A stretch of 64,000 bases of DNA. Source: Candidatus Aalborgicola defluviihabitans (GTDB taxonomy: Bacteria; Pseudomonadota; Gammaproteobacteria; Burkholderiales; Burkholderiaceae_C). Location: positions 824,541 through 888,540 of the forward strand of contig JADIXX010000008.1 of NCBI GenBank assembly GCA_016705575.1. Direction: 5' to 3'. Position numbers and translations under genes: made by a program. Position 1 is the stretch's first letter; every line of letters starts with the position of its first letter. The notes under the pieces are model-generated. The model worked only from the letters and a program-made list of their open reading frames with translations, ran no database searches and was not told the DNA's origin. Below, in pieces: positions 46,836-54,166 of this stretch.

Positions 46836-48047
46836 ATGACGATATCCCCACCCCAACTACGCTCCGAAGTTCTGACGGACATGAGTAATGCCGTTGGGGG
46901 ACTGGCGGCAGAGCTGGCGTTGAATTCCGATCTGGCCCCGTTACTCGAACGCTTCCTGATTGCCATCCAGGCCCTTGCCGGTGCACAGGCGGGGGCGGTA
47001 CGGGTGTTGACCGATGATGGAAAGTCGATGCGCCTCGTGGCACAACAGGGCTTGCCAGTCGATGTGCAAATTGCGGAACGGTTGGTGGCTAGCGACTGCG
47101 GCGCGTGCGGTGTAGCGTCGGCGGGTGATGTGTTGAGATGGGTAGACGATGTCAAAACCTGTGCCAAACACACCGAACATGGCTACTTCGGTCTTCAATG
47201 TCATCGCGTGCTGGCAATTTCGTTGCCGCATGACGGTCAGGCCTTGGGAATCTACAACCTTTTTTTTGATTCCGACCCCCGTATCAATCCGCAAATGGAA
47301 ACCATGTTGCGCCTGATTGGTCAGCTGCTGGGACTGGCGCTGCACAACGCCAAGATTGAACGCGAACGATTGCGTGTCACGGTACTAAAAGAGCGCCAGG
47401 AGATGGTCAATGAAGTGCACGACACCATTGCACAGACTCTGGCTTACGTCAGAATGCGGCTACCTTTATTGAATGAATCCATGTTGGCGCACGACGATCA
47501 GCGTTCACTCAAATACTTTTCGGATGTCAAAAAGGGTGTGGGCGAGGTGCATGACAAATTGCGCGAAGTCATGACATATTTTCGTACCCGCATGGACCCT
47601 CTGGGTTTGCTGCACGCACTGCAAGGTGTAGCCGATGCGTATTTCGATCGGGTGGGTATCTCGCTGGAAATCCGAAATTCGGCACACGGCCTGAATCTGA
47701 CCGACGAACAAGAGGTGCAGGTGTTTTATGTTATTCAAGAGGCATTGGCCAACATTGCCAAGCACTCCATGGCACGTCGGGCGATTGTGTTCATTGACCG
47801 GGACCATCAGCAGCTTGAATTCAGGATTGAAGACGACGGGCTGGGTATGGACGAGCCATCCGTATCGATGCTGGTGACGTTGGCCAAAGGCCTGGCACCC
47901 ACCAACCATTTTGGACTGGACATCATGCAAAGCCGTGCCAAACGCCTGGGTGGCAGTCTTATCGTAGGCCCTAATGACGGGGGTGGCACGCGGGTGCGAC
48001 TGCTATTGCCCGTGGAACAGGTTCAGCCAGGAGTAGTCGGCCCATGA
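46836..48047 (+). CDS. Soluble GAF-HisKA_3 sensor histidine kinase
   Basis: A 403-residue kinase without transmembrane segments. A GAF-like sensor (residues about 30-180) contains four Cys in two pairs, DCGACGVASAG and KTCAKH...LQCHRV. The dimerisation box NEVHDTIAQTLAYVRMRL holds the phospho-accepting His (NarX/DesK class), and the ATPase domain has EALANIAKHS, EDDGLGMD and GGTRVRLLLP. It is divergent from soeA and overlaps its response regulator by four bases. It probably senses a cytoplasmic redox or sulfur signal; the ligand is unknown. Confidence 0.9.
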   Translation: MTISPPQLRSEVLTDMSNAVGGLAAELALNSDLAPLLERFLIAIQALAGAQAGAVRVLTDDGKSMRLVAQQGLPVDVQIAERLVASDCGACGVASAGDVLRWVDDVKTCAKHTEHGYFGLQCHRVLAISLPHDGQALGIYNLFFDSDPRINPQMETMLRLIGQLLGLALHNAKIERERLRVTVLKERQEMVNEVHDTIAQTLAYVRMRLPLLNESMLAHDDQRSLKYFSDVKKGVGEVHDKLREVMTYFRTRMDPLGLLHALQGVADAYFDRVGISLEIRNSAHGLNLTDEQEVQVFYVIQEALANIAKHSMARRAIVFIDRDHQQLEFRIEDDGLGMDEPSVSMLVTLAKGLAPTNHFGLDIMQSRAKRLGGSLIVGPNDGGGTRVRLLLPVEQVQPGVVGP

Positions 48048-48742
48048 GCCCCAAAACCCGAATCATGCTGGTGGACGACCATGCGCTTTGCCGCAGCGGC
48101 CTGACTGAGCTGCTGGAGCACAAGGGCAATATGGAGGTGGTGGTCGCCACGGGCGACCCCGCGCAGGTTGTACCGTTGTTGCGGGAGCACCAGCCCGATC
48201 TCATGGTGCTGGATTTGCGCCTGGCCAAGGTCGATGGTCTGAGCGTACTGCGCATGATCCGCAATGAAGGGTGTGAGACTCCAGTCGTGATACTGACCAT
48301 GAGCGACAGCGAGGATGACATGGCCGCCGCGCTGCGCGCAGGAGTACGCGGCTATTTGCTCAAGGACATGGAACCTGAGGAAGTGATTGATGCCATTGGG
48401 CGCGCGGCCCGCGGCGAGATGGTGGTCGCCTCAGCCATGACGCTCAAGCTGGCACTGATACTTCAGTCAGGACCTAAAGTGTCAATCATGGGCGATCTTG
48501 TGGCCACGCTGACCGAACGTGAGCGCGAGGTGCTGAACCATGTGGCACGGGGCTGCAGTAACAAGGTGATTGCCAAGGCGCTGGACATCAGCCACAACAC
48601 CGTCAAACTGCATGTGCGCCACATCATGGACAAGCTCAATTTGCATTCACGGGTGGAGGCTGCCGTGTTTGCTTTCGAGTATGGCAACTCACCAGAAGGA
48701 GTGCAGGCAGCTATTGAGATAAGCCAAAAGGTCAACCACTAA
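48044..48742 (+). CDS. NarL/FixJ-type response regulator
   Basis: A 232-residue regulator. The receiver domain starts RIMLVDDHALCRSGL and has the phospho-acceptor Asp in LMVLDLRLAKVDG (near residue 58); the C-terminal LuxR HTH is LTEREREVLNHVARGCSNKVIAKALDISHNTVKLHVRHI. ATGA overlap with the kinase. Located between soeABC and dsr, so these operons are the likely targets. Its 3' end overlaps the convergent methyltransferase gene by 11 bases. Confidence 0.93.
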   Translation: MSPKTRIMLVDDHALCRSGLTELLEHKGNMEVVVATGDPAQVVPLLREHQPDLMVLDLRLAKVDGLSVLRMIRNEGCETPVVILTMSDSEDDMAAALRAGVRGYLLKDMEPEEVIDAIGRAARGEMVVASAMTLKLALILQSGPKVSIMGDLVATLTEREREVLNHVARGCSNKVIAKALDISHNTVKLHVRHIMDKLNLHSRVEAAVFAFEYGNSPEGVQAAIEISQKVNH

Positions 48743-49559
48743 GGACTTCTGCCCGGCAGCGTCCTCTGTCCAGGGTTGCGTCGTGCACCAACTCGGGGTT
48801 GGCTATCGGGTTGAACCACGCCAGTGAATGGTGCAGTTTTACAACCTCTCCAATAAGGGTCAGGCAGGGCGATCTCAGCTTTGCCTGCGCAACGCGTTCT
48901 GGCATGTTGGCGAGCGTGCCGGTCACCACTCTCTGGGTGGCAATGCTCCCGTCTTGCACTACAGCGATGGGCAGATCTGGCGGGGCACCGTGCAATATCA
49001 TCTGACGGCAAATTTCTGGCAACCCTCCAAGGCCCATATAAATCACCACAGTTTGGTGGGGTCGGACCAAGCTGGGCCAGTCCAGATCGGCGGAGCCATC
49101 CTTGAGATGACCGGTTACAAAGATGCAGCTTTGGGCATAGTCGCGGTGGGTCAATGGAATGCCCGCATAGCTGGACACGCCGGAAGCTGCCGTGATGCCC
49201 GGAACCACCTCAAACGCGACACCATGGGCTGCCAGAGTCTGCAACTCCTCGCCACCGCGCCCAAAAATGAAGGGATCTCCGCCCTTGAGCCGCACGACTT
49301 GTTTGCCCTCCTGGGCGAGTTGGACCAGCAGGGTGTTGATCTGCTCCTGGCGCATAGTGTGCTCGTTGCGGCGCTTGCCCGCAAAAATACGTTGTGCCGT
49401 GGGCGATACAAAGTCCAGCACCGCGCTGGAAACCAAGTGGTCATAGACCACCACGTCCGCTTTTTCCAGCAGACGCACAGCGCGCAGCGTCAACAGTTCG
49501 GGGTCGCCAGGGCCAGCGCCCACCAGATAGACGCATCCGTCAACGGGAATGGGGTTCAT
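48732..49559 (-). CDS. cobA: Uroporphyrinogen-III C-methyltransferase (SUMT)
   Basis: A 275-residue SAM-dependent enzyme making precorrin-2, the precursor of siroheme and cobalamin. Motifs are VYLVGAGPGDPELLTLRAVRLL, VVRLKGGDPFIFGRGGEE and VVPGITAASGVSSYAGIPLTHR, the SUMT signatures. ATG 49559 or a TTG at 49574 that overlaps the dsrR stop may be the start. It is the last gene of the dsr operon and would supply the siroheme needed by DsrAB. Confidence 0.93.
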   Translation of the reverse strand: MNPIPVDGCVYLVGAGPGDPELLTLRAVRLLEKADVVVYDHLVSSAVLDFVSPTAQRIFAGKRRNEHTMRQEQINTLLVQLAQEGKQVVRLKGGDPFIFGRGGEELQTLAAHGVAFEVVPGITAASGVSSYAGIPLTHRDYAQSCIFVTGHLKDGSADLDWPSLVRPHQTVVIYMGLGGLPEICRQMILHGAPPDLPIAVVQDGSIATQRVVTGTLANMPERVAQAKLRSPCLTLIGEVVKLHHSLAWFNPIANPELVHDATLDRGRCRAEVLSG

Positions 49560-49570
49560 GACATCGGCTT

Positions 49571-49948
49571 TCAATGGGTTTGACCTTTGGAGGCGCAGCC
49601 AGCACTTTCACAGCTGGTGCTGCTGCAGTCGCCCAAGGCCGCTGATTCGCTGGCGCACGCGCTTGCATCGCCTTCACTAAAAATGAAATGGAACGCACCG
49701 GGCGTCAGTTCGACGAAATCCAGAACGGTATCAAAAAGCAACTGCTGCGACTCACCGCCGATGACAACGGCAACGCCACGCAGATCAAGCCGCATATCCT
49801 CGTCTTTTGGCTCGTCAAAACCCATGCCGTATTGCAGGGATCCGTCGGTATCGACTTTTGCGGCAATGCGCAAGGCCAAGTCGGCGGCGTCGCTGGCGCT
49901 GGCTGCTTGTTGAATCTGCTGTGCAGCGGCTTGAGTCAATGAGAACAT
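49571..49948 (-). CDS. dsrR: DsrR-like A-type (IscA-fold) protein with Cys-rich tail
   Basis: A 125-residue protein of the HesB/IscA fold (MFSLTQAAAQQIQQAA..., GMGFDEPKDEDM, TPGAFHFIFSEGD). The Cys that IscA proteins use for Fe-S binding in the central loop is replaced (VIGGESQQLLFD), as is reported for DsrR. However, the C-terminus has four Cys in a Ser/Ala-rich tail (ACASESAALGDCSSTSCESA then GCAS), unlike the short form. ATG 49948 has GGAG upstream. DsrR affects dsr expression in Allochromatium; here it lies between dsrN and cobA. Confidence 0.85.
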   Translation of the reverse strand: MFSLTQAAAQQIQQAASASDAADLALRIAAKVDTDGSLQYGMGFDEPKDEDMRLDLRGVAVVIGGESQQLLFDTVLDFVELTPGAFHFIFSEGDASACASESAALGDCSSTSCESAGCASKGQTH

Positions 49949-49967
49949 GCAAATCTCCTGTGGTGAG

Positions 49968-51716
49968 TCAATGCTCACCTTTGGTCTTTAAAAGCCCGGC
50001 CAGACGGTTGCCCTGCTTTTGCGGGCCGCCGACGGGAAACAAAGTGTGCAAGTGGTGATTGTTGCCGTACTCCGGGCCCCATACCTTGGCGAAATGCCAG
50101 ATCATGGCGCGCACTTGCGCCTGCACCCGGTGCTCTTCGAAATACGCCCGCAAGAAGGTGATGACTTGCCAGTGCGCTTCGGTCAGCTCAAGATTCTCAG
50201 CTTCGGCTTGCGCGCGGGCGAAATCCTCAGTCCAATCGTCTAGATTCTTCAAATAGCCTTCAACGTCGGTGGCCACAGGGTGACCATTGACCTGCACCGT
50301 GCGCGTAGCGGCAACGAAAGCGGCGGATTGTTCCTGCGTGACTTTTCTGGCGCGAACAAAGGCAGTAAACCCGTCTACCCAGTCGGACCCTGCCGCGTTG
50401 CGCAAGTGGGAATAAGAGGCGACGACGTTGCGGTGCACGATGCCATCACGCTGACCATCCACGCCGTGTCCCCGCAGCACACGGTAGGCGAACTTCAGAT
50501 CAGGCGCCACGTTTTCCAGGCTGGAGTAGTGGAATTCATGGCCACGCACCGTGGCTGGTTTGGTGCCTGCTGTGGCTGACCAGGGTGCATTGCCCGTAGT
50601 TTGAAGCTCCACATAGCCACGCCCGACGGGCCGCTCATGCATCAGCACATCGACGGGGATTGCGCCCACCATGTCGTAGATCTGGTCCTTCCAGTGCAGC
50701 GTGCGTGCCAGATACATGAGGCCGCCACATTCGGCATAGACGGGCAGTCCCGCTTCAATGGCCGTGCGAATGCTGGTGCGCATGGCGACATTCGCCTGCA
50801 ACTGCGGCATAAACATTTCCGGGAAACCGCCGCCTATGAACAAGCCATCCATTGGCGGTAGCTGCGTATCGTGCAGCGTATCCACCGGAACAATCACCGC
50901 GCCAGCCTGTTCCAACGCCAACAAGTCATCCGGGTAGTAGAAGCCAAAAGCCTTGTCGCGTGCGACGCCAATGCGGATGGGCAAGCCTGCCAATGGCAAT
51001 ACCTGTTGTGGGATGTGGGTTGGCGCAAGTGGGGCCGCGCTCTGTGCCAGCTGCCGAACGCGCGACAAATCGACCTGCTCGGCAATTAGCTCACCCATAG
51101 CGCGAACGCGCTGGGGAGCATCATCGAGTTCATGGTTGGGCATCAGGCCCAGGTGGCGCTCCACCAGGGCCAAGCGCGGGTCATGGGCTATTGCGCCTAG
51201 AACCGGCACATCGGTGTAATGTTCGATCACCGCGCGCAGTTTGGATTCATGGCGTGCACCGCCCAACTGGTTCAGGATGACTCCTGCAATGCGAATGTTG
51301 CGGTCAAAGGCTTGGTAGCCCAGGATCAGGGGTGCAATGCCCCGGGTCATACCGCGTGCATCCAGCACCAGCACCACCGGCAGGTCCAACAGTTGCGCCA
51401 AGGCGGCATTGCTGTTGCTGCCGTCCAGCGCCAGTCCATCGTACAAGCCCTTGTTGCCTTCCACGATAGAGAGGTCAGCCGGTCCGGCGTAGCGCGTAAA
51501 GCAGGTGGTGATCTGCTCCGGTGTCATCAAGTACGGATCAAGGTTGAAGCAGTTGCGCCCGCTGGCCTGACCCAGCCACATGGGATCGATGTAGTCTGGC
51601 CCCTTTTTGAAGGGCTGCACCACCAAGCCCTGGGCAGATAGCGCCGCGCACAGGCCCACGGCAATCGTGGTCTTGCCAGACGACTTGTGTGCTGCCGAAA
51701 TCAAAAAACGCGACAT
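49968..51716 (-). CDS. dsrN: DsrN (CobB-like amidase) fused to a cysteine-less DsrC-like domain
   Basis: 582 residues. Residues about 1-465 are a cobyrinate a,c-diamide synthase-type protein: P-loop SAAHKSSGKTTIAVGLC, GPDYIDP, and a class I glutamine amidotransferase Cys in VYAECGGLMYLA. DsrN is thought to amidate siroheme for DsrAB. Residues about 475-582 instead align with DsrC/TusE: VNGHPVATDVEGYLKNLDDW, LTEAHWQVITFLRAYFEEH, and HLHTLFPVGGPQKQGNRLAGL. The DsrC arm cysteines are absent: KQAC of DsrC is KQGN here and the GCI end is missing. This is one continuous frame with no stop between domains. DsrN alone would be about 460 residues. Confidence 0.92.
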   Translation of the reverse strand: MSRFLISAAHKSSGKTTIAVGLCAALSAQGLVVQPFKKGPDYIDPMWLGQASGRNCFNLDPYLMTPEQITTCFTRYAGPADLSIVEGNKGLYDGLALDGSNSNAALAQLLDLPVVLVLDARGMTRGIAPLILGYQAFDRNIRIAGVILNQLGGARHESKLRAVIEHYTDVPVLGAIAHDPRLALVERHLGLMPNHELDDAPQRVRAMGELIAEQVDLSRVRQLAQSAAPLAPTHIPQQVLPLAGLPIRIGVARDKAFGFYYPDDLLALEQAGAVIVPVDTLHDTQLPPMDGLFIGGGFPEMFMPQLQANVAMRTSIRTAIEAGLPVYAECGGLMYLARTLHWKDQIYDMVGAIPVDVLMHERPVGRGYVELQTTGNAPWSATAGTKPATVRGHEFHYSSLENVAPDLKFAYRVLRGHGVDGQRDGIVHRNVVASYSHLRNAAGSDWVDGFTAFVRARKVTQEQSAAFVAATRTVQVNGHPVATDVEGYLKNLDDWTEDFARAQAEAENLELTEAHWQVITFLRAYFEEHRVQAQVRAMIWHFAKVWGPEYGNNHHLHTLFPVGGPQKQGNRLAGLLKTKGEH

Positions 51717-51728
51717 GGTGGAGTTTCC

Positions 51729-52952
51729 TCAGGCGTGATCCGTGGCAAGGAATGCGGCATGCTGTTGCATGGCTTCATCGTCCAGGCGTTCGGGCAAAAA
51801 ACCCAATACCTTAAGAGCCACCATCACGATGATTCCGACGATAGCGATGCCACCAAAGCCCAGCAACCACTCGGGCAGGGCGGGCGAGTAGCTACTGATC
51901 ACACCGTCAGAAAAGCTGCTGCTCACCTGTCGACCTGGAAAGAGCACCAGCGGAAAGGCCTGTCCTGCGATTATCGTGACATACATCTGGGCAAATCCGC
52001 CACCCACCACGAGCAGGGCACTGGCCACGATTCGATGACGCATCTGACCAATGCGTGGATGCAGTAATAACACCATGGGCAGAACACTGCCCAGCAAGAC
52101 CTGCCCCAACCAGAACAACCAGGTGTGCACGCCGCCTTCAAGCAGGAGAAAACGCTCGAAGTCATAGTGTTTGGTGAAGTAGAGATTGGTCAGGTGATAG
52201 ACCAGGACAAAATATAACGCCGCCGCAATGAAGATAATCTGCAACCGTGCAAACCGCGCCATCAGCGCGTCACCCAACGGGCGACCGCTCCCCTGATATG
52301 TCAGCATCAGCACCAGAATAAATGCGGCCAGACCATAGCTCAACGAAAGGGCAATGAACAGGGGTGCCAGCAAAGCCGAGTCATACGCCTGGCGGGCAAC
52401 CAGAAAGCCAAAAATGGAGCCGGTGCCGGTAGTCAAAGCCATGCGCCATAAAAAGGCGAACAACCCGACCAGCGGTGTGTAACGATTCATGCGGTGTTCC
52501 ATCATGGTCCACAGGTAGGCAATGACAAAGCCCATGAAGCCCGAATAGAGAAAGATATTCAAGGCAAAGATGGATTTGAAGTTGAAGTGCGTCATGGCCA
52601 CAATCAACCGGTCAGGGCGCCCCAAGTCAAGCATCAGTACCGTCAAACCACCCAGCAGCAATGCAATCGCCAACAGGCTGGACAGAGGTGCCAGCGGTTT
52701 GAATTCGGTCTTGCCAAAGACCGAGGCCATGGAGGCCACATTCAGTGCGCCCGATGCGGCCACCACCAGAAAGACCGCGAACACGTGTGGCAAACCCCAG
52801 ACAATCTGGTTGTTCATACCGGTCACGATGTGCCCGTTGTGCTCCATGAACCACGCGGCGGCCAGACCCACGAGTGCAACCAGTGCCATGCCACCCATCA
52901 GGAGGTAGTAGCCAGCGCTTGTGCCCAGTAGCGGACGCAATTCTATTTTCAT
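51729..52952 (-). CDS. dsrP: DsrP, NrfD-family membrane subunit
   Basis: A 407-residue polytopic membrane protein with about ten hydrophobic segments, of the NrfD/PsrC family, the quinone-interacting subunit of DsrMKJOP. It starts MKIELRPLLGTSAGYYLLMGGMA. The genes for the periplasmic subunits O and J are upstream on the same transcript. Between DsrO and DsrN as in Allochromatium. Confidence 0.93.
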   Translation of the reverse strand: MKIELRPLLGTSAGYYLLMGGMALVALVGLAAAWFMEHNGHIVTGMNNQIVWGLPHVFAVFLVVAASGALNVASMASVFGKTEFKPLAPLSSLLAIALLLGGLTVLMLDLGRPDRLIVAMTHFNFKSIFALNIFLYSGFMGFVIAYLWTMMEHRMNRYTPLVGLFAFLWRMALTTGTGSIFGFLVARQAYDSALLAPLFIALSLSYGLAAFILVLMLTYQGSGRPLGDALMARFARLQIIFIAAALYFVLVYHLTNLYFTKHYDFERFLLLEGGVHTWLFWLGQVLLGSVLPMVLLLHPRIGQMRHRIVASALLVVGGGFAQMYVTIIAGQAFPLVLFPGRQVSSSFSDGVISSYSPALPEWLLGFGGIAIVGIIVMVALKVLGFLPERLDDEAMQQHAAFLATDHA

Positions 52953-52972
52953 TGATCAGGGCCCTTTTTACT

Positions 52973-53752
52973 TCAAATGCCGAGGTAACGCACACCAGTG
53001 TCCAAGTTCAGGTTTTCCCGAATCTGACGGCTGGGGTAGCTGGCGATCCGCTTGGAGATGTCGCTCTCGGGGTTGTTGAGATCCCCGAAAAGAATGGCTT
53101 CATGCCCGGCGTTGGCACACGCAGTCACGCAGGCGGGCATTTCACCCTTGTCCACCTTGTGAACACACATCGTGCAGCCCTCCACCGTGCCCATGCCGCG
53201 TGGTACATCGGATTTCTGGTCGGTCTGGGGGGAGTGCACAAAGGAGCGCGCCTTGTAAGGGCAGGCCATGATGCAATAACGGCAGCCAATGCAGATATGT
53301 TTGTCCACCAGCACAATGCCGTCAGCACGTTTGAAAGAGGCGCCGGTCGGGCACACATCGACACAGGGCGGTTCGGCACAGTGCTGGCACATCATGGGCA
53401 GGGACTGGGTCTTGCCGGTGCGCAATTCCTTGATTTCTATTTTGCGGATCCACTGGGAATCGGTGGTCTTGGTACCCCCCGAAAGCCCGTTTTCGGTGTT
53501 GCATGCGGTGACGCAATCCGTACAGCCACTGGCGCACTGGGTGCTGTCAATCAGCATGCCCCAGCGGACCTTGCTGCTAGCACCAGGGCTTAGTTTCCCT
53601 GGAGTGGGCGCCGCTTGGGCAATTTCAATGAGGCGTACACCGGGCGCAATCAGGATGCCCGCTATACCAGCCGCCGCAACGGCCATAAAACCACGGCGAC
53701 CGGATTTCGTGTCACCCGCGTCCTTGGATGGTGAACTGGGGACTGGCATCAT
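52973..53752 (-). CDS. dsrO: DsrO, periplasmic iron-sulfur subunit
   Basis: A 259-residue ferredoxin-type protein exported by Tat (SGRRGFMAVAAAGIAGILIA near residue 20). Cys clusters: CASGCTDCVTACNTE, CQHCAEPPCVDVCPTGAS, CIGCRYCIMACPYKA and CTMCVHKV with CVTACANAG. It faces the periplasm and links DsrJ to DsrP. ATG ATG at 53752; the first overlaps the dsrJ stop (ATGA). Confidence 0.94.
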   Translation of the reverse strand: MMPVPSSPSKDAGDTKSGRRGFMAVAAAGIAGILIAPGVRLIEIAQAAPTPGKLSPGASSKVRWGMLIDSTQCASGCTDCVTACNTENGLSGGTKTTDSQWIRKIEIKELRTGKTQSLPMMCQHCAEPPCVDVCPTGASFKRADGIVLVDKHICIGCRYCIMACPYKARSFVHSPQTDQKSDVPRGMGTVEGCTMCVHKVDKGEMPACVTACANAGHEAILFGDLNNPESDISKRIASYPSRQIRENLNLDTGVRYLGI

Positions 53753-54162
53753 GGCTTGACCTGTGGTTTGTTGGCATGGCATCCGAAGCAGTCGATCTTG
53801 ACGGCGGCATAGTTATGGCAACTTTGACAAAAATTGGTGTCTTTTGCCGTCACACTGCCAGTGGTTTGGCTGGCATGGCAGGCGATGCAGGCCTTCAGGC
53901 TGTACTTGCCGGTTCGAATCCCGCCGTGCACGGTTTCATCACGCTGGTGCTTGAGCAGCTCCATGTGGTTGCGCCGCATAAGAGCCGGGTCCTCCACACA
54001 TTTGCCACCACGCGCGGCTTCGATCACCGGCTGCGGTACACGGGTTGAAGCAGCCACCGGCGCCGCAGTCTGCGCCCACACCGCAGTGCTTGCCGCTACC
54101 AGCAGCGCCAGACAGCACAGACTGCATGAGACGACCCGTCGCACGGTGAACATGCCTGGCAT
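53749..54162 (-). CDS. dsrJ: DsrJ, triheme cytochrome c
   Basis: A 137-residue periplasmic cytochrome with three CxxCH sites (ACIACHAS, FCQSCHNY, DCFGCHAN), the diagnostic number for DsrJ. The N-terminal hydrophobic segment (VVSCSLCCLALLVAASTAVWA) is a signal anchor or peptide. RGGKCVEDPALMRRNHMELL carries the Cys proposed as an unusual His/Cys heme ligand in DsrJ. ATG 54162 is four bases after the dsrL stop. Confidence 0.92.
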   Translation of the reverse strand: MPGMFTVRRVVSCSLCCLALLVAASTAVWAQTAAPVAASTRVPQPVIEAARGGKCVEDPALMRRNHMELLKHQRDETVHGGIRTGKYSLKACIACHASQTTGSVTAKDTNFCQSCHNYAAVKIDCFGCHANKPQVKP

Positions 54163-54166
54163 GCCG

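Noticed and set aside
49968..51716. Cobalamin biosynthesis CobB as the function
   Set aside because: The gene lies within the dsr operon between dsrP and dsrR and there are no other cobalamin genes; DsrN is the better call.
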